Part shown: one piece after another, positions 26,876-35,457 of the stretch | How positions within the stretch are numbered: position 1 is the stretch's first letter | Layout: every line of letters starts with the position of its first letter | Assembly: GCA_035450685.1 (NCBI GenBank) | Contig: DAOTNF010000018.1 | Span: 1 to 54,932, forward strand | Direction of reading: 5' to 3' | DNA: 54,932 bases | Source of the DNA: Syntrophosphaera sp035450685 | GTDB lineage: Bacteria; Cloacimonadota; Cloacimonadia; Cloacimonadales; Cloacimonadaceae | Position numbers and translations under genes: made by a program | Notes under the pieces: generated by a model | What the model was told of the DNA's origin: nothing | The model's input: only the letters and a program-made list of their open reading frames with translations | Database searches by the model: none

Positions 26876-27541
26876 ATGAATATAGACTTTAAACTTGATA
26901 AGTTAAGTGTGATTGGAAGAGCCGCGGAGGCATACGCCACCGGGGAATTATCCGAGGTAAAAGAAAGAGCGGAGCGTTTGTATCTTGGCAAGCGCTATCC
27001 CTTCGTGATCAGCCCGGACTATCCTTATCCCCTTCACCTGTTCAGCCCCCGTCTTTCAGCGATGCTTGAGGGTGTTACCAATTATCCGGATGCTGAGGAA
27101 ACCTGGGAACTAATCACTGCCAGGGAGAACATCATCAAGATGACAGCGGTAACTGAGATAAAGAGGACTGCGGCGGAGATACTGGGCCCCCTGTTTGAGG
27201 AAAAGTGTTCTCAAAGCGGTAACATCATAGCCCGCAAGCAGATGATAGGCTATATGATCAAGATTGTAATGGAGTGTTTCGGTTATATAACCTCCCAAGG
27301 CAGGATGCAAATCGACACAAGCGGAGGGAGTGACAACCCTAACCGCAGAACTAACTTCTTTAAATCGGCAACCCGCTACGCTAAAATGACGCCAGGCGAG
27401 CGGGATGGCTTGCTTGGGCAAATCGAAAGCGCGGACGTGAAAAAGCATTTTCTGGCGATCACCGATCTGATCATCAAGGGGCAGACCGGATATCAGAGAG
27501 TGTATAACATTGATGGCTTAACGAATTGGGACACATTATAG
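26876..27541 (+). CDS. Hypothetical partner of the AAA+ ATPase, 221 aa
   Basis: ATG at 26876 follows AAAAAGGAGATATTT, an ideal ribosome-binding site, so I prefer it to the in-frame ATG 48 nt upstream. A TTGACA lies at 26828. The protein has no signal peptide or membrane segment. It contains helical, charged segments (ARENIIKMTAVTEIKRTAAEILGPLFEEK) and a conserved-looking SGGSDNPNRRTNFFKSATRYAKMTPGERD region. It ends 11 bp before the ATPase gene, which implies co-translation and a shared job, for example as adaptor or substrate-recognition subunit. Not assigned to a family. First gene of the island. Confidence 0.7.
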   Translation: MNIDFKLDKLSVIGRAAEAYATGELSEVKERAERLYLGKRYPFVISPDYPYPLHLFSPRLSAMLEGVTNYPDAEETWELITARENIIKMTAVTEIKRTAAEILGPLFEEKCSQSGNIIARKQMIGYMIKIVMECFGYITSQGRMQIDTSGGSDNPNRRTNFFKSATRYAKMTPGERDGLLGQIESADVKKHFLAITDLIIKGQTGYQRVYNIDGLTNWDTL

Positions 27542-27552
27542 GGAGATGAAAA

Positions 27553-29379
27553 ATGAAGATCGAGGGTATTGAACCGGTGGAAATCCTGCACAAGCTGCTT
27601 GAATTGAAAGCGCCGGAGCGGGTGATCAAGCCGGAAGACAGGCAGGATTCGGCTCAGGCAGGGGGAATTGCACCCATTGCCAGGCCCATGGCGAAGCTGC
27701 TGGACAAACACATAAACAGGTTGATAAAGCATCCCCTGTTTGAGGGTTACGCCCTCTCGCGGCAGGATGTGATGGTGATAGCCGACCTTTGGCAATTTCA
27801 TCTTGAGATGCCGGGCCGGGGCAGTATCTGGGCCGGCATCTGCGCAAGCGCAAAGATCGAGCGGCACAAGGTTACGGAGTGTCTGGAGTATATCGCCAAG
27901 CTCCTGGCGCGCAACATCATCTGCTTTGATGAGAGGATCGGCGGTAACTACTTTCTGAACCCTATCATCCTGCAAGCGGCTGAATACACCCTCAGCAAAG
28001 ACCTCATCCTGAGAATATTGGGAAGGGACATCAACAACGATCTGGAGGCGATCCTGAAAGAGAACTGGCAGGATGACGATGACTTTTTGGGCGATCTGAG
28101 GCAGGTCTTCGATCTCTGCTATAACAGCTTTTCTGAACTGGGCAGCAGGTCTCCCATGCTGGAATATCCGATACTTTCCGCCTGCCTGAAGCTGCTCAAG
28201 GAGAGGATGGCGGCCGCTCCGGAGACCTTGGGGATAAAAACGCTTGCGCGCCGGCACGCCCTGAACGGAGACCAGTTGTCCGTCATGCTTTTGGTTCTGT
28301 ATCATCAGCTTTACAGGAGTGGCGTGATCACGGAACCTGATCTGGTTCTGTCCCTGGCGCCCGATCCCAGGTTAAGATCGCGGCAGCAAGATCTGATAAG
28401 CGATAGCTCGGTGCTGATAGCGTCAGGATTGGTCGCCAAAGAGTCCTATGCTTTCAGAGGGCAGGCAACGGTTTTGGGCATCCCGCGGGATGTGCTGAAG
28501 TCGCTTGGATACAGGGCGGGAAGCTCTGATAAGAAAAAGACGGGGAAACTGGACGCATTCTTCCAAAAGAGCCAGCCTGTCCAAACCCTTGACGATGTGA
28601 TAATTCCCGCTCCGGACAAGCAACTGATTGCCCAGATAATCACCAAGTGCAAAAGCGAAAAACGCAACGCCCTGGCAAAGTGGGGATTCAAGGCAGAAAA
28701 CGCCAGACAGGGTGTGGTGCTGCTGCTCTACGGCGCTCCCGGAACCGGAAAGACCTACACGGCAGGGGCGATAAGCAATGAACTGCGCAAAGACCTGGTA
28801 ACGCTCAATGTGCCGGAACTGCGGAACAAATACTATGGCGAGACGGAAAAGCTGGTCAAGGAAGCCTTTGCCGGGATGCGCGAGATGGCAGCCGGGGAAG
28901 AGACTGCCCCGGTGTTCCTCCTGAACGAGGCGGATCAGTTGATCCATGCAAGGATCGCCATCACTACGGAATGCGATGCTATCGAAAACGCCATCCAGAG
29001 CATCATTCTGGAGGAACTGGAGACCTTTCCGGGCATCCTGATCCTCACCACCAACCTCGAAAACAACCTCGATGAGGCCTTCTTCCGCCGCTTTGACCTC
29101 AAATTCAGGTTCAGCCTGCCCGACCTCGAATGCAGACGCCAGCTTTGGAAGCTGTATCTCAGAAAAGAGATTCCGGGAGCGGGGGAGATCGATGTTGAGC
29201 CTCTGGCGCGGAAATACCAGTTCAGCGGCGCGCAGATCGCGCTGGTGGTGCAAAACGCCTGTGTCGAAGCCATCGGCCGGACAGGTGAATTCAGACGCCT
29301 CTGCCTGCCAGACCTGCTGAAATACGCAGACCTGGAACAGCCGTGGACAAACAGCGTGAGTAAAAGCATAGGATTCTAA
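27553..29379 (+). CDS. AAA+ ATPase of the island
   Basis: 608 aa. The N-terminal 360 residues are helical, with winged-helix-like segments (HKVTECLEYIAKLLARNIICF, near 107-127), and should bind a partner or substrate. The C-terminal AAA+ core has Walker A GAPGTGKT (394-401) and a Walker B region VFLLNEAD in which the usual Asp is N458, followed by E459. NEAD variants occur in some AAA subfamilies, so this need not mean inactivity. Sensor 1 is at TTN (N501) and arginine fingers at FFRRFD (R512, R513). The lid follows, with FSGAQIALVVQNA. The helper gene is 11 bp upstream. Close AAA domains remodel proteins, and a defence role is inferred only from the nuclease neighbours. Confidence 0.85.
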   Translation: MKIEGIEPVEILHKLLELKAPERVIKPEDRQDSAQAGGIAPIARPMAKLLDKHINRLIKHPLFEGYALSRQDVMVIADLWQFHLEMPGRGSIWAGICASAKIERHKVTECLEYIAKLLARNIICFDERIGGNYFLNPIILQAAEYTLSKDLILRILGRDINNDLEAILKENWQDDDDFLGDLRQVFDLCYNSFSELGSRSPMLEYPILSACLKLLKERMAAAPETLGIKTLARRHALNGDQLSVMLLVLYHQLYRSGVITEPDLVLSLAPDPRLRSRQQDLISDSSVLIASGLVAKESYAFRGQATVLGIPRDVLKSLGYRAGSSDKKKTGKLDAFFQKSQPVQTLDDVIIPAPDKQLIAQIITKCKSEKRNALAKWGFKAENARQGVVLLLYGAPGTGKTYTAGAISNELRKDLVTLNVPELRNKYYGETEKLVKEAFAGMREMAAGEETAPVFLLNEADQLIHARIAITTECDAIENAIQSIILEELETFPGILILTTNLENNLDEAFFRRFDLKFRFSLPDLECRRQLWKLYLRKEIPGAGEIDVEPLARKYQFSGAQIALVVQNACVEAIGRTGEFRRLCLPDLLKYADLEQPWTNSVSKSIGF

Positions 29380-29385
29380 CAGGAT

Positions 29386-29532
29386 ATGATGAGAAGCACA
29401 GTCTCTGAAAATATCGAGCTCAAGCTTGACAAAAAAGTTCCCTCTAATAGTTTCTGCTCAGTTAGTAGGTATGCAGATGTGGAACAGCCGTGGACAGGTA
29501 GAGAAAATATAATGAACAGGTTTTGGAGGTAA
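29386..29532 (+). CDS. 48-aa ORF ending in a copy of the ATPase C-terminal tail
   Basis: ATG 29386 to TAA 29532. The segment RYADVEQPWTGRENIM mirrors the ATPase tail KYADLEQPWTNSVSKS, and the DNA is also similar there (GGAACAGCCGTGGACA in both). It starts 6 bp after the ATPase stop codon, and its last codons supply the ribosome-binding site of the next gene. It may be the remnant of a second ATPase gene deleted by recombination, or a real small protein. The lack of a good own ribosome-binding site favours a remnant. Confidence 0.45.
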   Translation: MMRSTVSENIELKLDKKVPSNSFCSVSRYADVEQPWTGRENIMNRFWR

Positions 29533-29533
29533 G

Positions 29534-30481
29534 ATGAAACCTGAAAGAACGATAAATCGGAAGATGGTTGAAGCTGCCTTGATCATGAAACAGATCAATG
29601 GCGAGACGACCCAAACCATTCCACATGACGTGGATTTGAAACACGTATATTGTGCTAATCATGCAGACAGCGTGATTAATGGCATCACTGCTGATATGTT
29701 CTGCTACGATCTTATCCGTGGAGATGGAGGAGAGCTGAGCAATTTAACGGGGTCAGTACCAAAATTCAACTCAATCTCATCCTCAGCATCAATGGCTGTA
29801 AGCACTTTTGCACCATGGAAAAGCCGCCTGAGTGAACTAATGATTAATCTCGGAACACATCAATTGTCAGGATTTGACAAATTGGAATTTGAACATATTG
29901 CTAAAACAGCCATCCCAAAAGCCAGGAAACATCCTAATCTGGATGTTTGGTTAGAATCTAATAAAGCAATCCTCGCCATTGAATGTAAGTTTTGCGAGTT
30001 TCTGGACGAGAGAAAAGAAAATGCAAGTCTGCACCAAGCATACAAGAGACTTGCCTCATCAATGGACCAGCAAAATCCTTGGGTGAAGGCGATTTGTCTT
30101 GTTACAAACACGAAAGGTGAATGTAAATACAGATTCTTTAATGCTGTTCAAATAATCCGTCACTACTTTGGCGTACTTAACTCTGATCAGAAAGAGAAGC
30201 ATCTACTGTATCTATACTGGCATCCGGAAAACGAGGACTGGATGGATATCCACCCCTTTGATTTGCACATGAAAGAGCTGAGGGAGTTTTCTGAACTTGT
30301 GTCACAAACTACTGATGTACATTTTCATTATATGAGCTTCAACGAGCTATGGAAACGATGGGCTTCAGGTGATTGTCATCCTATTCAGGCTCAGATTGAA
30401 GCCATAAGAAATAAATACATTATCAAGGTTATTATAACCCAAAATGTTAAAGGAGAAAAGAATGAAAAACAAGTCAGATGA
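29534..30481 (+). CDS. PD-(D/E)XK nuclease-like protein 1 (island)
   Basis: 315 aa, no signal peptide. A restriction-endonuclease-type core is visible: EFEHIAKTAIPKARKHPNLD with E118/E120 and D137, then AILAIECKF with E150 and K152, giving the D-x(12)-E-x-K arrangement. The pattern KARKHPNLDVWLE followed by IECKF matches what I recall of the PGN_0703-type restriction endonuclease-like family. The base composition is clearly AT-richer than the backbone genes, a sign of transfer. Ribosome-binding site GGAGG is 2-6 nt before ATG. It overlaps the next nuclease gene by 20 bp. The target is unknown. Confidence 0.75.
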   Translation: MKPERTINRKMVEAALIMKQINGETTQTIPHDVDLKHVYCANHADSVINGITADMFCYDLIRGDGGELSNLTGSVPKFNSISSSASMAVSTFAPWKSRLSELMINLGTHQLSGFDKLEFEHIAKTAIPKARKHPNLDVWLESNKAILAIECKFCEFLDERKENASLHQAYKRLASSMDQQNPWVKAICLVTNTKGECKYRFFNAVQIIRHYFGVLNSDQKEKHLLYLYWHPENEDWMDIHPFDLHMKELREFSELVSQTTDVHFHYMSFNELWKRWASGDCHPIQAQIEAIRNKYIIKVIITQNVKGEKNEKQVR

Positions 30482-31073
30482 CATTCGCACAAAGAACTTT
30501 ATGTTGTTTGATGATAATCACGGCAAGGTTCCCGAAAAGATTAATGATGAGCAGTCAATGTCAAGGCGCATGTATTGGAACAAAAAGCCACTGGTAATTG
30601 AGTTGCAAGGCACAACGCACCGTATTACTCTTATTGGTTATGAAATACCATTAGGAACAAATATAACCAACCAGAAGTACGTTGATTTACTTGGAATCGA
30701 TGAAAAACATAATCTATATCTAATTGAAACAAAAATACATAGCTCCAGTGAAAAACCCAGTGATGTCATTTCAAATCAAATAAACATATATCATCATAGA
30801 TTTAATAAGTCACTTCCTTACATTATCAACGAGTTGAATCAGAATGAATTATATGCCAGTGCTAAGGTCAATAGTGTTAGAAAGATGCTTCTTGCCCCAA
30901 AGAAGTATTTCGATAAGTATGATACTGATGTTAGGAAAATAAAAAGCGATGTTATACTTTGCCATTTTGTATTGAGCGATCAGTACAAAGATATTACATC
31001 AATATCAAATGATGAGGGCTCGATACCGTTGTGTGTCAGTAATACTATGTCATCACAACAGATAAGGGAATAA
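30462..31073 (+). CDS. PD-(D/E)XK nuclease-like protein 2 (island)
   Basis: 203 aa from MKNKSDDIRTKN, chosen because AAAGGAGAAAAGA directly precedes it; an upstream ATG lacks a site. The core motif is KYVDLLGID (D75), then LYLIETK (E89, K91), followed by a Q-x-x-x-Y helix (NQINIY), all typical of the PD-(D/E)XK fold. AT-rich like its neighbour. Its start overlaps the end of nuclease 1 by 20 bp, so the two are translationally coupled and may form a heteromer. The C-terminal part (FVLSDQYKDITSIS) was not recognised. Confidence 0.7.
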   Translation: MKNKSDDIRTKNFMLFDDNHGKVPEKINDEQSMSRRMYWNKKPLVIELQGTTHRITLIGYEIPLGTNITNQKYVDLLGIDEKHNLYLIETKIHSSSEKPSDVISNQINIYHHRFNKSLPYIINELNQNELYASAKVNSVRKMLLAPKKYFDKYDTDVRKIKSDVILCHFVLSDQYKDITSISNDEGSIPLCVSNTMSSQQIRE

Positions 31074-31406
31074 GAGGTTATAAAAAGTACAAAAATGGCT
31101 AAAAAAAAGAGATACGGATCATGAATATCCGATCTATCTTGATTGATTATCATAGCTTAATCGATTTAAAAGCATTTAAAAGAGCTGTGTTAGCTTAAAT
31201 ATAGATTATATACCTCGAGGAGGGTATTATAGCATTTGAATACTGCAAGAACAAGAGGAACAGAGGATCAATCGAATAAAGAACAATCTGCCAAACAAGC
31301 TAAGTACCGCTGATTTTGACTCTGTCTCTTTCTTTGCAAGGCAAATAATAGCGTCATTGAACGCAAGTCGTTGTTGAAATAAACCAAAAATCGATCTGGA
31401 GGATAG
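31074..31406 (+). other. AT-rich gap inside the island
   Basis: No convincing gene. Two tiny frames (9 and 25 codons) begin at about 31095 and 31122, but neither has a recognisable product. The stretch ends with GGAGGATAG, the ribosome-binding site of the PHP gene. The gap suggests that the PHP gene has its own promoter or that a gene was lost here. Confidence 0.4.
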
Positions 31407-32774
31407 ATGAGTTTCGTCCACCTACACGTTCACAGCGAGTATAGTTGGCTGGATGGAGCCTGTTGCATAGACGATCTGGTGCAGAGGGCGGTGCAGTATA
31501 AGATGCCGGCTGTGGCCATCACGGACCGCAATAGCGTGGCGGGGGCTTCCCGCTTATGGCACCGCTGCGTCAAAGTGGGGATCAAGCCGATCATTGGCCT
31601 GGAGATCGAGGTATTGAACGATCCTGGCGATGGCAGGGCCTTTTCCGTGATCCTGCTTGCCAAAAATGGCTCCGGTTACGAAAATCTCTGCCGTCTGGTC
31701 ACTCTGGCTTATGAGGCTGATCCGGATACCCCTCGGGTCAGCAAAAGCCAGTTGCGGGATCATGCACGGCATCTGATCTGCCTGTCCTTCAGTGTGGCAG
31801 GCGAACTCTGCACCCTGCTGCTGGAAGGAAATGACGAGCAGGCCAGGCAGGTTTCGGACTGGTATCATGAGGTCTTTGGCGAGGATTACTATTACGAAAT
31901 CCAAAACCACGGGCTTCCCTCTGAGGCGGTCGCCATGAACAAACTGCTGAACCTGGCCTGGCAAACCGGGATACCTGTGGTCCTCACCAATGATTGCCAT
32001 TACCTGGATCGCAAGGACTCCATCGCCATCGATGCCCTAAACTGCATCAGGAAAGGTATCGATCTTGGCCATCCGGAGGCCAAACGCTTTGCCTGCAATG
32101 AGTATTACTTCAAGTCTCCCAAAGAGATGAAGTCTCTCAGCGGCTTTGCGCCACAGCTTGTCAGGAACAGCCTGGCAATAGCCGATAAGATCGATGTGAC
32201 GGATGGCTATATCCCCGTGTATGGCAGCGGGTTGCCGGCGTCAAAGGTGTTTGGCTTGCTGAATAGTTATCCATCCGCATTGAAGGTCAATTTGAAGCCT
32301 CGCATCGGACATTTAACGATTTCTTTGAATGGGCATAAATCTGACGGGGTATTGGAGTATCTGCGCCAGCAACTGCCTGATATTGAGTTCATCCGCTTTA
32401 CCGAATATTACCCATGGACGGTAAGAAGCGTCTTTGGCGCAGTCCTGAACGCGATGAAGGTGCCGGAAGAGAAGATCAGGGAGTTTCGCGAATTGATTCC
32501 GGCTGGCGCAATGACCCTCCGTGAAGCTGCCTTGATAAGCACGGATTTCTCCTGCCTCTCCAGCGAAGATTATGTGTGCGCGTTAGCCGCGGAGATGGCA
32601 GACACCCTGATCAATACATTCAGAGAAAAAATGCTCTTGAAACACAACTATGCGCTGGTGCCGAAGGGAACGCCGGTTCCAATTGCCCGGAATGATGAGG
32701 GGCAGCCAGGATGTCAGTATGAATTCAACCTCATCAATGCGCTAGGTTTTATTAGCCTGAAGTTTATACTATAA
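31407..32774 (+). CDS. Compacted DnaE-like protein: PHP domain plus a degenerate polymerase fragment
   Basis: 455 aa, against about 1100 or more for DNA polymerase III alpha. Residues 1-280 are a DnaE-type PHP domain: FVHLHVHSEYSWLDGA, AVAITDRNSVAG (the usual TDH reads TDR, R41), GIKPIIGLEIEV (E66), NDCHYLDRKD. Residues about 300-380 follow the DnaE segment after the palm motif: GVLEYLRQQLPD resembles DEVIEYVREKYG, and VPEEKIREFRELIPAGAMTLREA its helix. The catalytic PDIDIDF is absent, with IGHLTISLN in its place. The last residues QYEFNLINALGFISLKF match the Q-Y-D-M...L-G-L-L-K-x-D-F segment. So palm, most of the fingers, thumb and OB parts are deleted. A polymerase is ruled out; a phosphoesterase or nuclease role is possible but some metal ligands are changed. 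Good ribosome-binding site. Confidence 0.8.
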   Translation: MSFVHLHVHSEYSWLDGACCIDDLVQRAVQYKMPAVAITDRNSVAGASRLWHRCVKVGIKPIIGLEIEVLNDPGDGRAFSVILLAKNGSGYENLCRLVTLAYEADPDTPRVSKSQLRDHARHLICLSFSVAGELCTLLLEGNDEQARQVSDWYHEVFGEDYYYEIQNHGLPSEAVAMNKLLNLAWQTGIPVVLTNDCHYLDRKDSIAIDALNCIRKGIDLGHPEAKRFACNEYYFKSPKEMKSLSGFAPQLVRNSLAIADKIDVTDGYIPVYGSGLPASKVFGLLNSYPSALKVNLKPRIGHLTISLNGHKSDGVLEYLRQQLPDIEFIRFTEYYPWTVRSVFGAVLNAMKVPEEKIREFRELIPAGAMTLREAALISTDFSCLSSEDYVCALAAEMADTLINTFREKMLLKHNYALVPKGTPVPIARNDEGQPGCQYEFNLINALGFISLKFIL

Positions 32775-32793
32775 TTAAAAAGTAAGAGGAAAG

Positions 32794-33624
32794 ATGACTA
32801 CAAACCAAGAACCCAATGTGACCAGATTAAAAAATAGCTCCCTCACCAGAGTGGAACCAGTTTTTAAGATTCTGCTTAAACTAGATCCAACAGGACTTTC
32901 CTGGCTGGCGAAGTTAATCAAATTGACAAACAAAAACACCGATATAGCCACCAGGATTGCATCGATGAATTGCAAAATAATGGATTACTGTGTAGAGTTA
33001 AAGAATGGAAGGCCGAAGTGTTTTGAGAGGAGCATTGTTCCCAGTTATGCATTTTTGCGTTGGCTAATCGAGCATCCCGAAAGGCTGAAAGTTCCCAAAA
33101 ACTATGGTACTAAAGATGAGGCAAAGAGAGAGAACAGGAAAAAGCTGCTGGGAGTTTACGGTGTACAAGTTCAGCAAGAAAAGATGAGTGAGGCGCTAAA
33201 ATTGCTAGACGAGAAAGGGGCACAAAAATCAAGAGGACAGTGGTGGGCATTTGAGGGTTACACAAGAGTTGATTGTCTTCTGGAAACAGATGACTTTATT
33301 CTGGGTATAGAAGGGAAAAGAACTGATAAAGAGTCAAGTAGAATCAATTGGTTTTCCCCAAGAAACCAAATTATCCGCAATCTCGAAGCGATTAAAGCGG
33401 AAGCCGGATCGAAAGCATATGCAGTCTTACTTATGAACGAAGATGGCTCGGATCCTATCCTTGATGCAGACTTTTCAAACAGCCTTCCTCACTATTCTCC
33501 GCAAGAAATCCAGGAGTTGAAAGGGCATTATCTGGGGTCTGTATCCTGGCGGCAAGCTTGCACTGCTCTTGGCATAGATCCAAATACTTTACCAGATACA
33601 GTCTTGGATATTCCAGAGGAGTGA
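32794..33624 (+). CDS. PD-(D/E)XK nuclease-like protein 3 (island)
   Basis: 276 aa, 19 bp after the PHP gene and preceded by AAGAGGAAAG. The core reads GYTRVDCLLETDDFILGIEGKRTD: D160, then E173 and K175 in E-G-K, with a downstream SPRNQIIRNLEA helix matching the conserved Gln/Arg helix of restriction-type nucleases. The N-terminal 130 residues are helical and basic, possibly a DNA-binding part. AT-rich compared with the backbone. The short spacing to the PHP gene suggests that the two act together. Confidence 0.7.
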   Translation: MTTNQEPNVTRLKNSSLTRVEPVFKILLKLDPTGLSWLAKLIKLTNKNTDIATRIASMNCKIMDYCVELKNGRPKCFERSIVPSYAFLRWLIEHPERLKVPKNYGTKDEAKRENRKKLLGVYGVQVQQEKMSEALKLLDEKGAQKSRGQWWAFEGYTRVDCLLETDDFILGIEGKRTDKESSRINWFSPRNQIIRNLEAIKAEAGSKAYAVLLMNEDGSDPILDADFSNSLPHYSPQEIQELKGHYLGSVSWRQACTALGIDPNTLPDTVLDIPEE

Positions 33625-33786
33625 CTCAAGTTCAGGGTGAGCTGTGCCCAGAATCTAAGAAGCTGACCAATAGAACAAATCAAGGATCGGTAACAACTTT
33701 CAAAGAGATGTAAAGAACTAGGATGCTACCTAAGTATATTAATGAGAAAAGATATCTATGTTTTACTCTTTAATAAGGATAGATTG

Positions 33787-34764
33787 ATGAAAAACCATAT
33801 GCACCTTATAATGATTAGCATAGCCATTGGCGACGCCCTGGGCTTTCCTGTCCAGTTTGAGCCGAGGTCAGAGCGCAGGAAGCGTCCCGTGGTCGATATG
33901 GGCAAATACATGGACGAGCGCGGGCAGATTCGCTCCTGGGGGAACGAAGTCACAGGCATGTGGTCGGATGACACGTCCCTCACTCTCTGCCTGGCGGAAA
34001 GCCTGCTGAATGGCTTCGACCTGAAAGACCAGGCGGAGAAGTTCATCGCCTGGCTGGATCGGGGGTATTTGTCCGCCCGGGATCACGCTTTTGACGTGGG
34101 CAGACAGACCACTGAAAGCCTTGCCCGGGTGCGGTCTATACTGCGTAGCGGCAGATTTGCCGAACTGGAAAACCTTGCCGACGACACGAATGAATGGAGC
34201 AACGGCAATGGCGCGCTGATGCGCATCCTGCCTTTGCTGGTGTATATCAGGGGCAAAGACGCGGCGGAGCAGTTCGCCCTGATCCGCAGAGCCGGCGCGC
34301 TCACCCATCCCCATATCAGATCGGCCCTGTGCTGTTTTTTCTATCTGAAGATGGGGGAGTATCTCATTGGCGGCATAGACAAATACAGTGCTTTCCAGTC
34401 CGCCCGCGGGGATACTTTGAGCCTCATGGAGCAGCAGAACTGCGCCGCTTCCGAGTATAAAGCCCTCGCTAGGTCGCTCAGCGGTGACCTGGGCAACTTG
34501 CCGGAGGAAGAGATCGACTCCGGCGGTTACGTGGTATCCAGCCTGGAGGCCAGTATCTGGTGCCTGTTAAATACGGACAGTTTCCGTGACGCCGTGTTGA
34601 AAGCGGTGAATTTGGGCGATGACACCGATACGACAGGCGCGATCACCGGAGGTCTGGCGGCACTGCTCTATGGAGCGGATTCCATCCCTCCGGAGTGGAT
34701 AGCCCAACTGAAGAAACCCGGGTTGTTCGAGGATCTGATTTCCAGATACGATACTTCTGTATGA
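33787..34764 (+). CDS. ADP-ribosylglycohydrolase (DraG family)
   Basis: 325 aa from the ATG at 33787, which has AAGGATAG upstream; an in-frame ATG 45 nt earlier lacks a site. The family removes ADP-ribose from proteins, nucleic acids or small molecules using two metal ions. All hallmark motifs are intact: IGDALGFP near the N-terminus, GMWSDDTSLTL, SNGNGALMRILPL, and GDDTDTTGAITGG near the C-terminus. The gene is GC-richer than the nucleases before it and lies 162 bp downstream, so it may be a separate acquisition or a self-protection component. No ADP-ribosyltransferase is visible in the window. Confidence 0.88.
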   Translation: MKNHMHLIMISIAIGDALGFPVQFEPRSERRKRPVVDMGKYMDERGQIRSWGNEVTGMWSDDTSLTLCLAESLLNGFDLKDQAEKFIAWLDRGYLSARDHAFDVGRQTTESLARVRSILRSGRFAELENLADDTNEWSNGNGALMRILPLLVYIRGKDAAEQFALIRRAGALTHPHIRSALCCFFYLKMGEYLIGGIDKYSAFQSARGDTLSLMEQQNCAASEYKALARSLSGDLGNLPEEEIDSGGYVVSSLEASIWCLLNTDSFRDAVLKAVNLGDDTDTTGAITGGLAALLYGADSIPPEWIAQLKKPGLFEDLISRYDTSV

Positions 34765-34878
34765 GGCACTAAAAGACTGGAACCCGGGTCATGTGGTTCA
34801 CGCGGATTTACGCGGAAAAAGACGCGGATTGGAGGTCTGGTGATGTTTTATTATTGGGCTGGCGGGATCGCCTTTCTG

Positions 34879-35056
34879 TTTTACCATAGTAATCCGTAAA
34901 TCAGTCAAATCCGTCAATCCGTATAAGATTGGCATGCCAGGCATCATACGGATGAAACGGATTACACGGATTAACGGATAAATCATTTTGCCAAGTGTTC
35001 ATGGCACCTTTATACCTTTCCATGGACTCCCCAAAAGACTGGATCCCGGGTCAAGC
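34879..35056 (+). repeat. Right copy of the roughly 180-bp direct repeat flanking the island
   Basis: Starts TTTTACCATAGTAATCCG and ends in repeat A. Same orientation as the copy at 25317, about 9.56 kb away. It bounds the helper/ATPase/nuclease/PHP/glycohydrolase island on the right. A half repeat A (about 34770) and CGCGGATTTACGCGG-type units lie just left of it. Confidence 0.9.
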
Positions 35057-35224
35057 AAGCTTGCCCGGGATGACACAGCTTTATAGATTGGTGGACTTGT
35101 TTCAGGACACCTCAGGGTCACTTACCACATTTTCACCAATGGTCTTTTCCAATCTATATCCTGCTGATCCAATCGATCCTGTCATCCGCGTTCTATTATC
35201 CATTCCACCTTTCCACGACCTTTT

Positions 35225-35415
35225 CGTAGCACCTATATATTATAGAGGGGGATGGCCCTCATTTGCATTTCCCTCTCCGGCGTGGGTCTTCCTGGGGTCA
35301 ACCTTATAATTTATAAGGATGACCTAAGGATGATGGCACAGAATCCAGTCGTAGCAAAGGAGGGCGGTATGAAGGATATTGCAGAATGTATTGGATATTC
35401 TATGCGATTGTCAAG
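35225..35415 (+). repeat. Composite element D-C, copy 4
   Basis: Motif D (CGTAGCACCTATATA) at 35225, a CTCATTTGCAT box, GTGGGTCTTCCTGGGG, palindrome C (35291-35330), GATGATGGCA, then AAAGGAGGGCGGT and ATG (35371) opening a 17-codon frame MKDIAECIGYSMRLSSN. This is the most complete copy along with 40570. Confidence 0.85.
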
Positions 35416-35457
35416 TAATTGACGCCTGTTTTTTGGGACGGGTGCTTGATTGGGGTT

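Noticed and set aside
28915..28940. Walker B Asp replaced by Asn in the island ATPase as proof of inactivity
   Set aside because: NEAD-type Walker B variants occur in some AAA subfamilies, the Glu is kept, and Walker A, sensor 1 and arginine fingers are intact, so activity remains likely.
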